Positions 45,143 to 54,122 of a DNA stretch of 64,000 nt are shown in pieces. Source of the stretch: Rhodocyclales bacterium (GTDB taxonomy: Bacteria > Pseudomonadota > Gammaproteobacteria > Burkholderiales > Rhodocyclaceae); the NCBI GenBank assembly GCA_016215645.1, contig JACRIX010000013.1:1-64000 (forward strand), read 5' to 3'. Below the pieces are notes generated by a model. That model was not told the DNA's origin, ran no database searches, and worked only from the letters and a program-made list of their open reading frames with translations. Each line of letters starts with the position of its first letter. The first letter of the stretch is position 1. A program made the translations under genes and the position numbers.

Positions 45143-47764
45143 TTAAGCCCGCTGCTCGACCCAACCCTTGACCGAGGCCAGCGCCGCGGGCAAGGCCGCG
45201 GCATCGGTGCCGCCGGCCTGTGCCATGTCGGGCCGTCCGCCACCCTTGCCACCGACCTGCTGGGCAACGAAGTTAACCAGTTCGCCCGCCTTGAGCTTGC
45301 CGGTCAGATCCGAGGTCACGCCGGCGATCAGGCTGACCTTGCCCTCATGGCGGCTGGCGAGCACGATGGCCGCGCTCTTCAGCTTGTCCTTGAGCTTGTC
45401 CAGGGTCTCGCGCAAGGCCGCCGCATCCGCACCCTCAAGCGCGGCCGCCAATACCTTGACGCCTTTCACATCGCTTGCCTGATTGACCAGATCGTCGCCC
45501 TGCGCCGAGGCCAGCCTGGCTTTGAGGCGGGCGAGTTCCTTTTCCAGCGCCCGGGCGTGCTCCTGGATCTGCGCCACGCGCGCGACCGCCTCGGCGGGCT
45601 GGGACTTCACTTCCGCGGCTACGGCATCCAGCAGCGCCTGCTGCTGCTGGACTCGCAGCACGGCGATATCGCCGCAAACCGCTTCAATGCGACGCACACC
45701 GGCCGCCACGCCGGATTCCACGACCACCTTGAACAGGCCGATGTCGCCGGTGCGCGTGACATGGGTACCGCCACACAGCTCGCAGGACGAACCGATGTCG
45801 AGCACGCGGACCTCGTCGCCGTACTTTTCGCCGAACAGCATCATGGCGCCGGTCTTCTGCGCTTCCTCGATCGGCATCACACGCGACACCGTTGCCGCAT
45901 TGGCGATGACTTCGTCATTGACGATGCGTTCGATGCGAGCGATTTCCCCGGCTGTCACCGGCTGGGGATGGGCAAAGTCGAAGCGGGTCTTGTCCGGGTC
46001 GACCTGGGATCCCTTCTGCTGCACGTGCGGGCCGAGCACTTCGCGCAGGGCCTTGTGCATCAGGTGGGTCGCCGAATGGTGGCGTACGGTGCGCGCACGC
46101 GCCAGCGTGTCGACTTTCGCCGTGACGCCACCGCCGACTTTCAGGCTGCCGGTGCGCACCACGCCGTGGTGGCCGAAGACGCTGGCCTGGATCTTCTGCG
46201 TATCTTCAACGGCGAAAATGCCGTGGCTGGAGCGCAGTTCGCCGATGTCGCCGACCTGGCCGCCGGACTCCGCATAGAAGGGCGTGTCGTCGAGCACGAC
46301 CACACCCATCTCGCCTTCGACCAGCTCATTGACCGGCGTACCGTCGCGATACAAGGCCAGGATGTTGCCCTTGGCCTCCAGGCCTTCGTAGCCATGGAAG
46401 CGCGTGACGGGACCATCGTAGTCGAGGTTGGTCGCCATCTTGAACTTGCCGGCGGCGCGCGCCTGCTCCTTCTGCCGCGTCATGGCGGCATCGAAGGCCG
46501 CGCTATCGACGCTCATCTGACGCTCGCGGCAGATGTCGGCCGTAAGATCGAGCGGGAAGCCATAGGTGTCGTGCAACTTGAAGGCCGTCTCGCCGTTGAA
46601 CACGTTGGCGCCGGTTTTCCCCATCAATTCCAGCTCTGCTTCCAGAATCGCCATGCCGTGTTCGATGGTGGCGAAGAAGCGCTCCTCTTCCTGCTTCAGC
46701 ACGTCCATGACCCGCGTCTTGCCGCTGACCAGTTCCGGATAGGCAGCACCCATTTCGGCCACCAGGTCGGGAACCAGGCGATGGAAGAACGCAGCACGCG
46801 CGCCAAGCTTCCAGCCGTGGCGGATGGCGCGGCGGATGATGCGACGCAGGACGTAGCCGCGACCTTCGTTGCCGGGAATCACGCCGTCGGCGATGAGGAA
46901 GGAACAGGCGCGGATATGGTCGGCCAGCACCTTGAGGCTGGGGCTGTCCATGTCCGCATCGGAGGTCTCTCGGGCAGCGGCCTTGATCAGCGCCTGGAAC
47001 AGATCGATTTCATAGTTGGCATGGACACCTTGCAGTACCGCCGAAACGCGCTCCAGGCCCATGCCGGTATCGACCGAGGGTTTGGGCAGCGGATGCATGA
47101 CACCCGCTTCGTCGCGATTGAACTGCATGAAGACGTTGTTCCAGATCTCGATGTAACGGTCGCCATCCTGGTCTTCGCTGCCCGGAGGGCCGCCCCAGAT
47201 GTGTTCGCCGTGGTCGTAAAAGATCTCGGTGCAGGGCCCGCAGGGGCCGGTGTCGCCCATCATCCAGAAGTTGTCCGAGGCATAGCGCGCACCCTTGTTG
47301 TCGCCGATGCGCACCACACGCTCGGCCGGCACGCCGATCTCCCGGGTCCAGATGTCATAGGCCTCGTCGTCCTCGGCATACACCGTGACCCAGAGCTTGT
47401 CTCTGGGCAACTGGTACACGTCGACCAGCAATTCCCAAGCGTACTTGATGGCGTCGCGCTTGAAGTAGTCGCCGAAGCTGAAATTGCCCAGCATCTCGAA
47501 GAAGGTGTGATGCCGTGCGGTGTAGCCCACGTTCTCAAGATCATTGTGCTTGCCGCCGGCACGCACGCATTTCTGCGAGGTCGTGGCGCGGTTGTAGCTG
47601 CGCTTGTCGAAGCCGAGGAACACGTCCTTGAACTGGTTCATCCCCGCATTGGTGAACAGCAGGGTCGGATCCTCGTGGGGCACCAGCGAACTGGAGGCGA
47701 CGATCTGATGGCCCTTGGAGGCAAAGTAGTCGAGGAATTTCTGGCGGATTTCTGAGCTTTTCAT
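45143..47764 (-). CDS. alaS: Alanyl-tRNA synthetase
   Basis: 873 aa class II synthetase. Begins [20 protein letters not shown]; the editing domain has [12 protein letters not shown] and CELCGGTHV (zinc), and the C-terminal oligomerisation domain ends [13 protein letters not shown] 45-residue longer frame upstream is rejected because MKSSEI is the family N-terminus. Confidence 0.97.
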   Translation of the reverse strand: MKSSEIRQKFLDYFASKGHQIVASSSLVPHEDPTLLFTNAGMNQFKDVFLGFDKRSYNRATTSQKCVRAGGKHNDLENVGYTARHHTFFEMLGNFSFGDYFKRDAIKYAWELLVDVYQLPRDKLWVTVYAEDDEAYDIWTREIGVPAERVVRIGDNKGARYASDNFWMMGDTGPCGPCTEIFYDHGEHIWGGPPGSEDQDGDRYIEIWNNVFMQFNRDEAGVMHPLPKPSVDTGMGLERVSAVLQGVHANYEIDLFQALIKAAARETSDADMDSPSLKVLADHIRACSFLIADGVIPGNEGRGYVLRRIIRRAIRHGWKLGARAAFFHRLVPDLVAEMGAAYPELVSGKTRVMDVLKQEEERFFATIEHGMAILEAELELMGKTGANVFNGETAFKLHDTYGFPLDLTADICRERQMSVDSAAFDAAMTRQKEQARAAGKFKMATNLDYDGPVTRFHGYEGLEAKGNILALYRDGTPVNELVEGEMGVVVLDDTPFYAESGGQVGDIGELRSSHGIFAVEDTQKIQASVFGHHGVVRTGSLKVGGGVTAKVDTLARARTVRHHSATHLMHKALREVLGPHVQQKGSQVDPDKTRFDFAHPQPVTAGEIARIERIVNDEVIANAATVSRVMPIEEAQKTGAMMLFGEKYGDEVRVLDIGSSCELCGGTHVTRTGDIGLFKVVVESGVAAGVRRIEAVCGDIAVLRVQQQQALLDAVAAEVKSQPAEAVARVAQIQEHARALEKELARLKARLASAQGDDLVNQASDVKGVKVLAAALEGADAAALRETLDKLKDKLKSAAIVLASRHEGKVSLIAGVTSDLTGKLKAGELVNFVAQQVGGKGGGRPDMAQAGGTDAAALPAALASVKGWVEQRA

Positions 47765-47859
47765 GGCGGACGCGCGGCCTGGAACGCAAAGCGCAGATTT
47801 TACGCGAACGAGGCGCAGGCCACAGGGGGAAGCGAGCTTCACCCCCCGCCCGCAAAAAA

Positions 47860-47883
47860 TGCAAAGCCCGCTCCAGGCGGGCC
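47860..47883 (-). terminator. Terminator-like hairpin after the small periplasmic gene
   Basis: Minus-strand GCCCGC-CTGGA-GCGGGC followed by TTTGCATTTTTT, 20 bp after the stop at 47903. Confidence 0.75.
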
Positions 47884-47902
47884 TTGCCGGAACGGGCAAG
47901 CC

Positions 47903-48280
47903 TTACCTGCGAACCGGGCGATCACGCTTGCCGTCATGGTTGCGATCGTGCTGGCGGTCATGCTTTTCCTTGGCGACATGGCGACTCTGGACATTCTGGG
48001 CTTGTTGAATACGTGCCCGCTCCTTGGCCGTTACCGTGCCGTCGGACTTGGCCTTGTCTTCCATTTTCTGCACCCGCTCCTGACCCTTTTCCAGGCGGGC
48101 GGCTTCTTTCGGCGTCAGGCTACCCGACGTCACGCCCTGATCGATGCGCTTCTGCTGCTCGGCCTGGCGCTTGTCGATGCCAGGGGTCGCGGCCGGATCC
48201 TTGGCAGGTGCAGTCTGGGCAAAGACCGGCAGGGCAACAGCGACAAATAGGGAAACCAGCAGGGTGGTGGTGCGGTTCAT
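47903..48280 (-). CDS. Secreted small basic protein, conserved hypothetical
   Basis: 125 aa. Signal peptide MNRTTTLLVSLFVAVALPVFAQ (cleavage after AQ likely). The mature part is helix-rich and highly charged (KRQAEQQKRIDQGVTSGSLT, KGQERVQKMEDKAKSDGTVT) and ends HDRQHDRNHDGKRDRPVRR, with an EF-hand-like DRNHDGKRD stretch. Two TxxE/K-type 'xSGxLTPKEAxRLEKG' repeats suggest a calcium- or nucleic-acid-binding periplasmic protein; function unknown. GAGGAGAAAC precedes ATG. Confidence 0.8.
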   Translation of the reverse strand: MNRTTTLLVSLFVAVALPVFAQTAPAKDPAATPGIDKRQAEQQKRIDQGVTSGSLTPKEAARLEKGQERVQKMEDKAKSDGTVTAKERARIQQAQNVQSRHVAKEKHDRQHDRNHDGKRDRPVRR

Positions 48281-48379
48281 TTGTTTCTCCTCGTAATCGT
48301 ATGGGACAGCCCCATGGCGAGAGTAACGCCGGCGGACGAATTGCGCTGACGGAAAAATGTAAGCAACGGTAAGGCGCTT

Positions 48380-49096
48380 TTACATTTCGTCGACTGCCCA
48401 GAGATCGGGGCGATCGGTAAACACAGCGCATACGCCCATCGCAAACATCTGCGCAGCCGTTTCACGCCGATTTACCGTGTAACAAGCAACGGGAATTCCA
48501 GCCACGTTCAGTGCATGCACTCGCTCTGGTGTCGCCAATTCCACGGCCATGTGCAGCGCATCGGCCCCCGTGTCGCCGACTGAACGCAACCAGTCATCGG
48601 CCGCCGAATCGACCAGCAAGGCTCGCGGCAGGCGCTCGGCGGCGATTGCCGCCTCGCGCAAGGCATCCCTGGAAAATGACGACAACAAGACCTCGCCGAA
48701 GTCCGCTGCCAGCCGTGCAACGATTCGACCCGTTTCACCTTCACGCCCGGCCGAGGGTTTGATTTCGACATTGGCCCACAAGCCAAGTTCGCCACAGACA
48801 GCCAGGGCCTGCTGGAGAGTCGGCGCTGGCTCGCCGGCGAAAGCACGATGATGGTACGAGCCCGCGTCGAGGCGAGTCATGTCTGCGGCCCGGGTAGCGG
48901 CAACCGGCCCCCGACCGGACGTCGTCCGTTCCAGCAATTCGTCATGGATCAGCAGCGGAACATCGTCCGCACTGAGCATGGCATCGAACTCGACGCCACG
49001 GCATCCGAGGCGCGCGGCGATACGCAGCCCGGCAAGCGTGTTCTCGGGTGCAAGCCCGCCACCGCAGCGATGGGCGATGATCCGCGGATACTGCAC
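48380..49096 (-). CDS. ugpQ: Glycerophosphodiester phosphodiesterase
   Basis: 238 aa GDPD barrel. IAHRCGGGLAPENTLAG, GVEFDAMLSADDVPLLIHDE (metal ligands E, D, H) and NVEIKP. It hydrolyses glycerophosphodiesters to glycerol 3-phosphate. GTG start sharing bases with the stop of the binding-protein gene (TAGTG). An iterated 10-mer is at 48818. Confidence 0.93.
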   Translation of the reverse strand: MQYPRIIAHRCGGGLAPENTLAGLRIAARLGCRGVEFDAMLSADDVPLLIHDELLERTTSGRGPVAATRAADMTRLDAGSYHHRAFAGEPAPTLQQALAVCGELGLWANVEIKPSAGREGETGRIVARLAADFGEVLLSSFSRDALREAAIAAERLPRALLVDSAADDWLRSVGDTGADALHMAVELATPERVHALNVAGIPVACYTVNRRETAAQMFAMGVCAVFTDRPDLWAVDEM

Positions 49097-50388
49097 TACT
49101 TGGCAGCGGCGGCAGTCGCCTTGGCCGCTGCCGACCTTGCAGGCAAGGTGTTGACGGGCACGCCAACCGGTGCGTTAACCCGCCGCACCGTGTTGTCGAG
49201 TGCCTCCTTGGCCGCACGGTCGGTGGTCCAGACGAAGGACACCTCTTCACCAAGAAACTCGTGGAGCCGGTCGCGGAGCGGGCCATGCTTGAGACGGGTA
49301 CTGCCTTTGCGCGATACCGAAAGTCGCCTTTGCACCGCGTCAAGCAGGGGCTGTGGAATATCGGTATCGCGCAAGGCCGTGAGCGCCCCCGGGGTCATGG
49401 GCAAGTAGCTGGTTGCCTTGACCCATTCTTTTTGTACCTCGGGCCGCATCAGGAAGGCCACGAATCTGGCCACAAGCTTGTAGTCCTCCCTTTTGTGGCC
49501 CGCCAATACCCACAGGCCGGCGCCGCCAGGAAGCACGTCTCCAGGCTTGGCCGCATACACGTCGTCGTAGTGCGGCAAGGCCTGGATGGCGAAATCAATA
49601 CCGGCACGACGGGCCTCGGCATAGAGCGACGACTCGCCCGTCAGCATGGCACATTCACCGCTGAAAAAGCGCCGGTAGCCTTCTCGGCCAGGCCCCGAAT
49701 AGTGAAAGTATCGGCTCTTCTGCCAACTCGCCAGCAAGGCCAGATGCTTGACATTGACCATGCCATTGACCAGCACCTTTTCGGCGCTGCCCAGGCGATG
49801 GGTCACCGCCTCTCCAGCCTGAGACGAAATATTCTCGGAATGGATCCAGGCAAAACGCCCGGTGGTGAGCGGACATTTTCCTCCACGGTCATACACTTCG
49901 CCGGATACTTTCTGCAGCTCCCACCATGTCTTGACCGGCTGGTCGGGATCAACTCCGGCCTTGCGCAGCGAGGCCCGGTTGATGAATAGGACGGGCAGTG
50001 ACAGCGCCAGCGGCAGGGCCTGCAGGCGGCCGCCGGCATCATCGACGGCGTCCGCGATCTGTGGATAGAGCTGCGCGGCATCCAGCTTCTGGCCGCCTTC
50101 GCGCAGCACCTCGTGCAAAGGGCGAAAACGTGGTCGCGTACCGAAGAAGTCCATGCTGTCGTCGGGATCGAGCAGGGCCAGATGGGGCAGCACGTGTTTA
50201 TTCTCCAGGCCATGCACGCCCTGCAGCATCACCTTGCCCTTGCCCTTCTGTTCATCGTTGAAGCGCAAGACCTGGGTCGCCAGAACGTCCAGCGCCTTGC
50301 CCTCCAACTCGTGTCGCAGGCTCAACTCCTGGCCCATCGCTTGCCAAGCCAGCCCGCAACCAATCAGAATCGGAACTATCGATTTCAT
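49096..50388 (-). CDS. ugpB: Extracellular solute-binding protein, UgpB-like
   Basis: 430 aa. Signal peptide MKSIVPILIGCGLAWQAMGQ; family 1 binding fold with LPLALSLPVLFINRASLRKAG, TWWELQ, GECAMLTGESSLYAEARRAG, PGGAGLWVLAGHKREDY and a C-terminal YLPMTPGAL, all UgpB-like. It should bind glycerol 3-phosphate or glycerophosphodiesters in the periplasm. It ends in low-complexity Ala/Lys. No permease or ATPase genes adjoin it. Confidence 0.85.
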   Translation of the reverse strand: MKSIVPILIGCGLAWQAMGQELSLRHELEGKALDVLATQVLRFNDEQKGKGKVMLQGVHGLENKHVLPHLALLDPDDSMDFFGTRPRFRPLHEVLREGGQKLDAAQLYPQIADAVDDAGGRLQALPLALSLPVLFINRASLRKAGVDPDQPVKTWWELQKVSGEVYDRGGKCPLTTGRFAWIHSENISSQAGEAVTHRLGSAEKVLVNGMVNVKHLALLASWQKSRYFHYSGPGREGYRRFFSGECAMLTGESSLYAEARRAGIDFAIQALPHYDDVYAAKPGDVLPGGAGLWVLAGHKREDYKLVARFVAFLMRPEVQKEWVKATSYLPMTPGALTALRDTDIPQPLLDAVQRRLSVSRKGSTRLKHGPLRDRLHEFLGEEVSFVWTTDRAAKEALDNTVRRVNAPVGVPVNTLPARSAAAKATAAAAK

Positions 50389-50537
50389 GCCCCCGCCTGC
50401 CATTCATTGGAACAGGGGCAGTTTATACGCGAACCATTGGCGACCGCGCCGATTGCCTCGACCCGCAATGTCGGATACCCTCGACCTACAGTGCGAGCAA
50501 GGAGAATTGGGGCTCCGCAGGCCCACGATACAACGCG

Positions 50538-51113
50538 ATGAATACGGCGCAAAAATTCGCAATGCTGGTTGCCGCGGCCAACCTTTTGCTGGTGTTCGTT
50601 TTCCCGCCCTACGACTACGTCTCGATGCTGCTGGGCAACATCGCGACCTTTGACGGCTTCTACTTTGCGCTGTCCAATGAACCCCACCGGGTCGTGAATG
50701 CGAGTTTCCTTGCACTTGAGGTCATCGTAGTGCTAGCCAACGCAGGTATCGCCTTGTTGCTGTTGCGAAAATCGGCGACACCCGCGGCAAAGCGCCCGGC
50801 GGGCAATTCGCGCCAGCGCACGGTGCTGGGCCTGGTGGCGATCAACCTGATCCTGATGCTGCTGTTTCCACCGTTCGAGAACTTTTCCGCGATCACCAAG
50901 GCGGCCTTGCCCACCTTCGAAGGCTTTTACTTCGTCTTCGGCGACAACCCGATGCGTCAGATCGTGACCTCGATCCTGTATATCGAGGTGGCCCTGATCC
51001 TGATCAACGGCGCTTTGCTCTGGCTCGTATTCCGCGACAAGACCGGGGCTGAACTCTCCGCCGAGCAAATGCGTGAGCTGGCTAAGCGCCTGCAAGCCGG
51101 GCAGAAGAAGTAG
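50538..51113 (+). CDS. Four-helix membrane protein with internal duplication
   Basis: 191 aa. Two repeats of about 65 residues: the first runs from FVFPPYDYVSMLLGNIATFDGFYF to GIALLLL, the second from LLFPPFENFSAITKAALPTFEGFYF to LLWLVF. Shared landmarks are FPPY/FPPF, F[DE]GFYF, N/D-x-P and a following helix, so two membrane helices per repeat. A charged cytoplasmic tail (SAEQMRELAKRLQAGQKK) follows. I do not recognise the family. Confidence 0.78.
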   Translation: MNTAQKFAMLVAAANLLLVFVFPPYDYVSMLLGNIATFDGFYFALSNEPHRVVNASFLALEVIVVLANAGIALLLLRKSATPAAKRPAGNSRQRTVLGLVAINLILMLLFPPFENFSAITKAALPTFEGFYFVFGDNPMRQIVTSILYIEVALILINGALLWLVFRDKTGAELSAEQMRELAKRLQAGQKK

Positions 51114-51156
51114 TTCCATCCACCGCAGCCAGGCGCCAAAGTCCGACGCCGCTTGC

Positions 51157-51184
51157 TTGGTATTCGTGGATTTTTGGGTATAAT
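51157..51184 (+). promoter_or_regulatory. Promoter of tRNA-Arg
   Basis: TATAAT at 51179-51184, with TTGGTA 16 bp upstream. It is 13 bp before the mature tRNA. Confidence 0.7.
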
Positions 51185-51197
51185 CTCGCCCTCTCAA

Positions 51198-51274
51198 GCG
51201 CCCGTAGCTCATCTGGATAGAGTACTTGGCTACGAACCAAGGGGTAGGGAGTTCGAATCTCTCCGGGCGCGCCA
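51198..51274 (+). tRNA. tRNA-Arg(ACG)
   Basis: 77 nt with encoded CCA. Acceptor GCGCCCG/CGGGCGC; anticodon arm CTTGG-CTACGAA-CCAAG gives ACG (inosine-modified, reading CGU/C/A); T-arm GTTCGAATC. Confidence 0.95.
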
Positions 51275-51280
51275 GAATCC

Positions 51281-51310
51281 AAAAGGGCCTGCAGCAATGC
51301 AGGCCCTTTT
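51281..51310 (+). terminator. Intrinsic terminator of tRNA-Arg
   Basis: AAAAGGGCCTGC / GCAGGCCCTTTT, 12-bp stem including the flanking A/T run, 6-nt loop, ending in TTTT. Confidence 0.93.
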
Positions 51311-51358
51311 CATTGGCATCCTGCTACGCTTGGCGCCTTGCTCCATGGAGAGTTGGCA

Positions 51359-52471
51359 ATGAGGGTTCTGGATTTCCTGGTCAAGAAGGACGAGCTCGGC
51401 GCGACTCGCCTGGGCGAATCATCGCCGCAGCCGATCGGCGAAGGCCAGATCAGGCTTCGCGTCGAGAAATTCGCGCTGACCGCCAACAACATCACCTACG
51501 CCGCCTTCGGCGAAGCGATGCACTACTGGGGCTTCTATCCGGCAGAGGCCGGGTGGGGTCGGATTCCGGTTTGGGGCTTCGCCTCGGTAATCGAGTCACG
51601 CTGCCCCGGGATCGAGCCAGGCGAACGCTTCTACGGCTACTACCCGATGTCAAATGAAGGCGTCCTGCAACCGAAGCGCCTTTCGCCGACAGGATTCATG
51701 GAAGGTGCCGAGCATCGGGCGACACTGCATGCCGTCTACAACAACTACGTTCGCTGTGTCACGGATCCGTTCCACGACCCGAAAACCGAGGATGCCGAGG
51801 CCATCCTGCGCCCCCTGTATACAACCTCCTGGCTGATCGACGACTTCATGGCCGACAACGACTTCTTTGGCGCCACCGCCGCCGGCACCGGGCTGGTGAT
51901 GCTCTCCAGCGCGTCAAGCAAGACCGCCTACGGAACGGCTTTCCAGCTTGCCCGGCGCATGGGGATCGAACTCGTCGGGCTCACGTCCGCGGCCAACGTC
52001 GCATTCTGCGAGAGCCTGGGATGTTATCGTCGCGTCCTTGCCTATGATCAGCTTGCCCGGCTCGACCGCGATGCGGCAAGCATCTACATCGACTTTGCCG
52101 GAAACGCCTCGCTGCGCAGAACGATACACGGCCATTGCGCAAATCTGAAGTTCAGCAGTTCCATCGGCGGCACCCACGTGGAACAGCTCGGCGGTGCCCG
52201 CAACCTGCCGGGACCACGCCCGGTGCTGTTCTTCGCACCGGCACAGATCAAGAAGCGCAGCACGGAATGGGGGGCGGAGGTCCTCGGTCAGCGGCTGCTG
52301 GAATCCTGGCGCGAATTCATTCGTATCACCTGCCGGCCGACGGATCCGTGGCTCCTCATTGAGCACCATCGCGGCGCCGACGCTGTAACCGCCGCCTATG
52401 CACGGGTGCTTTCAGGCCGCGACGATCCGCGCCGGGGGCGGATGCTTTCATTGGTCGAGCCTGCGGCCTGA
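51359..52471 (+). CDS. DUF2855 family protein (medium-chain reductase-like)
   Basis: 370 aa. Quinone-oxidoreductase-like N-terminus (GQIRLRVEKFALTANNITYAAFGEAM, WGFASVIESRCPGIEPGERFYGYYPM) and a Rossmann-like middle (LVMLSSASSKTAYGTAFQLARR), as in DUF2855. Activity unknown. The GGAGAG site supports ATG 51359. Flanked on both sides by tRNA genes and terminators, so a stand-alone unit. Confidence 0.82.
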   Translation: MRVLDFLVKKDELGATRLGESSPQPIGEGQIRLRVEKFALTANNITYAAFGEAMHYWGFYPAEAGWGRIPVWGFASVIESRCPGIEPGERFYGYYPMSNEGVLQPKRLSPTGFMEGAEHRATLHAVYNNYVRCVTDPFHDPKTEDAEAILRPLYTTSWLIDDFMADNDFFGATAAGTGLVMLSSASSKTAYGTAFQLARRMGIELVGLTSAANVAFCESLGCYRRVLAYDQLARLDRDAASIYIDFAGNASLRRTIHGHCANLKFSSSIGGTHVEQLGGARNLPGPRPVLFFAPAQIKKRSTEWGAEVLGQRLLESWREFIRITCRPTDPWLLIEHHRGADAVTAAYARVLSGRDDPRRGRMLSLVEPAA

Positions 52472-52488
52472 TCCGCTGCGCAAAAAAC

Positions 52489-52511
52489 AAAGCCAGCGCA
52501 ATGCTGGCTTT
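52489..52511. terminator. Bidirectional terminator
   Basis: AAAGCCAGC-GCAAT-GCTGGCTTT, 9-bp stem with A-run before and T-run after. Shared by DUF2855 (plus) and tRNA-Ala (minus). Confidence 0.9.
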
Positions 52512-52516
52512 TGAAA

Positions 52517-52592
52517 TGGTGGAGGTGAGCGGGATCGAACCGCTGGCCTCGACGTTGCGAACGTCGCGCTCTCCCAACTGAGCTACACCCCC
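52517..52592 (-). tRNA. tRNA-Ala(CGC)
   Basis: 76 nt with encoded CCA. Acceptor GGGGGTG/CACCTCC with one G-U; anticodon arm CGACG-TTCGCAA-CGTCG gives CGC, reading GCG; T-arm GTTCGATCC. Confidence 0.95.
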
Positions 52593-52700
52593 GAAGGGCG
52601 CAAATTATAGCAATCGGGACAGCCCTGTGGAAATTGCCGGTCTGCGTCGATCCGGCGAACGCCATGTATGGAACCGAAAGCGGAGGACGAGGCCTGCGGC

Positions 52701-52970
52701 TCAGACCAGTTGCAACTCATCGATACTGCACTTGGTAACTCCCATCGCGGTGCGGATCACAAGTGGATAGGCGTTGCCAATGAACTTGCCGAAGGTGGCA
52801 ATGTTGTAGCCGACCACGATGCCGGGAACCGTACCCACCAGCACTTCGCGTCCGACCACGAAGCCGCGGCCGATAGCGGCATGGATCGCAGTGCAGATCA
52901 CTCGTCCCGACTGCTCGCCATTCTGCAGAGCTATCCCCGGGCGTGATCCAGTGCGCTCTTTGGCAGCCAT
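52701..52970 (-). CDS. Small conserved-looking hypothetical protein
   Basis: 89 aa. MAAKERTGSRPGIALQNGEQ, VICTAIHAAIGRGFVVGRE, VGTVPGIVVGYNIATFGKFIG, NAYPLVIRTAMGVTKCSIDE. Glycine-rich, partly amphipathic and without clear membrane helices. The GGGAG site fits ATG 52970 better than 52976. Codon use looks normal for the window. Not recognised. Confidence 0.6.
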   Translation of the reverse strand: MAAKERTGSRPGIALQNGEQSGRVICTAIHAAIGRGFVVGREVLVGTVPGIVVGYNIATFGKFIGNAYPLVIRTAMGVTKCSIDELQLV

Positions 52971-53060
52971 GTTCATCTCCCATCGCGGAAAATCCGCCTT
53001 CGACAGATTATCGGCAGCGGGAGAAAAACTTTAGGCCTGAATGACGGGAATGTTTTGCCC

Positions 53061-54020
53061 CTATTTCGCCCCCGCCGCGGCACGCCGCAGACGATCGGCA
53101 ACGGCGCACCAGGCCTCGCCGGCCGGCGGTGCGGCAATCAGGATCAGGTCTCGCCGCAGCTCATCAAAGCGCCGCAGATTGGCGTAGAGGTCGTGCGCAT
53201 ACTGGGCCGGATCCGTGCTGGAGACCTGCCAGAACAGTTTCGGATTGCCAGCGGCGGTGGCCCCGGGCGCCAACACCACCACGCTCAACCCCCTGCCCAG
53301 CGCTTCACGCAGCGCGGTGTCGAGTTCGACGTCGGCAACAAGCCGGAGCGGCGTTGTCGGCGCGTAATGCGATTCCAGGCTGCCCGAGACGCGCGGCGCT
53401 TCTACGTTGCCGCCAGGCCGGGGCAGTTCGCCCAGGACGCTGGCCAGCGTGGCGGCATCGAGCATCCCCGGGCGCAGGATGCGGGGTACCGCCGACGAGA
53501 GGTCAAGGATGGTCGATTCGATGCCGACGTCGCTTGGCCCACCATCGAGGACGATACCCACTGCCGCGCCGAACTCGTCACGCACATGGGCCGCCGTGGT
53601 CGGACTGACATGGCCGAAGCGATTCGCGGACGGCGCCGCGACGCCGCCGCCGAACTCGCGCAGCAGTTGCAGCGCCAGGGGATGGTTGGGCACGCGCAGC
53701 CCGACCGTGTCCTGTCCACCGGTGATCGCGTCAATCACTGCCGAATGGCGCTTGAGGATCAGCGTCAAAGGTCCGGGCCAGAATGCCGCAGTGATGCGAT
53801 GCGCGCTTTCCGGAATCTCCACCGCCCAGCGGGCCAGGTGCGAGGCATCCGGCAGGTGTACGATCAGCGGGTGATCAGCAGGCCTCCCCTTGGCGGCAAA
53901 AATCCTGGCCACGGCGGCTGGATTGCTCGCATCGGCACCAAGCCCGTAGACCGTTTCGGTAGGAAAGGCGACGAGTTCCCCGGCACGCAGCGCTGCCGCC
54001 GCGCGGGAGACATCAGTCAT
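53061..54020 (-). CDS. L-threonylcarbamoyladenylate synthase (Sua5/YrdC/YwlC)
   Basis: 319 aa, the long Sua5 form: YrdC domain (LVAFPTETVYGLGADASN, KGRPADHPLIVH, APSANRFGHVSPT) plus a C-terminal Sua5 domain (ESHYAPTTPLRL). It makes TC-AMP for t6A with TsaE (33346). Start ATG 54020 after GGAGAGG; a longer frame would include the repeat at 54035. Confidence 0.93.
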   Translation of the reverse strand: MTDVSRAAAALRAGELVAFPTETVYGLGADASNPAAVARIFAAKGRPADHPLIVHLPDASHLARWAVEIPESAHRITAAFWPGPLTLILKRHSAVIDAITGGQDTVGLRVPNHPLALQLLREFGGGVAAPSANRFGHVSPTTAAHVRDEFGAAVGIVLDGGPSDVGIESTILDLSSAVPRILRPGMLDAATLASVLGELPRPGGNVEAPRVSGSLESHYAPTTPLRLVADVELDTALREALGRGLSVVVLAPGATAAGNPKLFWQVSSTDPAQYAHDLYANLRRFDELRRDLILIAAPPAGEAWCAVADRLRRAAAGAK

Positions 54021-54034
54021 CGCGGCCTCTCCGC

Positions 54035-54122
54035 CGGGCCGCCCCAAGGCGAGGCCAGCCATGACGTTGGAGCGAAGCGAACCACAGTCACCCCCTTCCC
54101 TGTGAAGGGGGCTGGGGGGAAG
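54035..54122. repeat. Intergenic GC-rich repeat, copy A (sua5-purK)
   Basis: Shares with copy B (56554-56639) the series GGGCCGCCCCAAGG, TTGGAGCGAAGCGAACC, then a C-run/G-run hairpin. It sits just upstream of the sua5 start and encodes the last 11 residues of PurK. Confidence 0.8.

Noticed and set aside
46131-46141. Near match CGCCGACTTTC in alaS to the iterated 10-mer
   Set aside because: Lacks the AG at the start, so not counted among the 13 exact copies.
44966-47755. 929-codon plus-strand frame opposite alaS
   Set aside because: Antisense shadow of alaS, no recognisable motif, though unusually long.
48511-49408. Plus-strand frames opposite ugpQ and ugpB
   Set aside because: Antisense shadows; the minus-strand proteins have clear families and a signal peptide.
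51138-51151. AAAGTCCGACGCC before tRNA-Arg resembling the 10-mer
   Set aside because: Two or more differences; may be a decayed copy but cannot be distinguished from chance.
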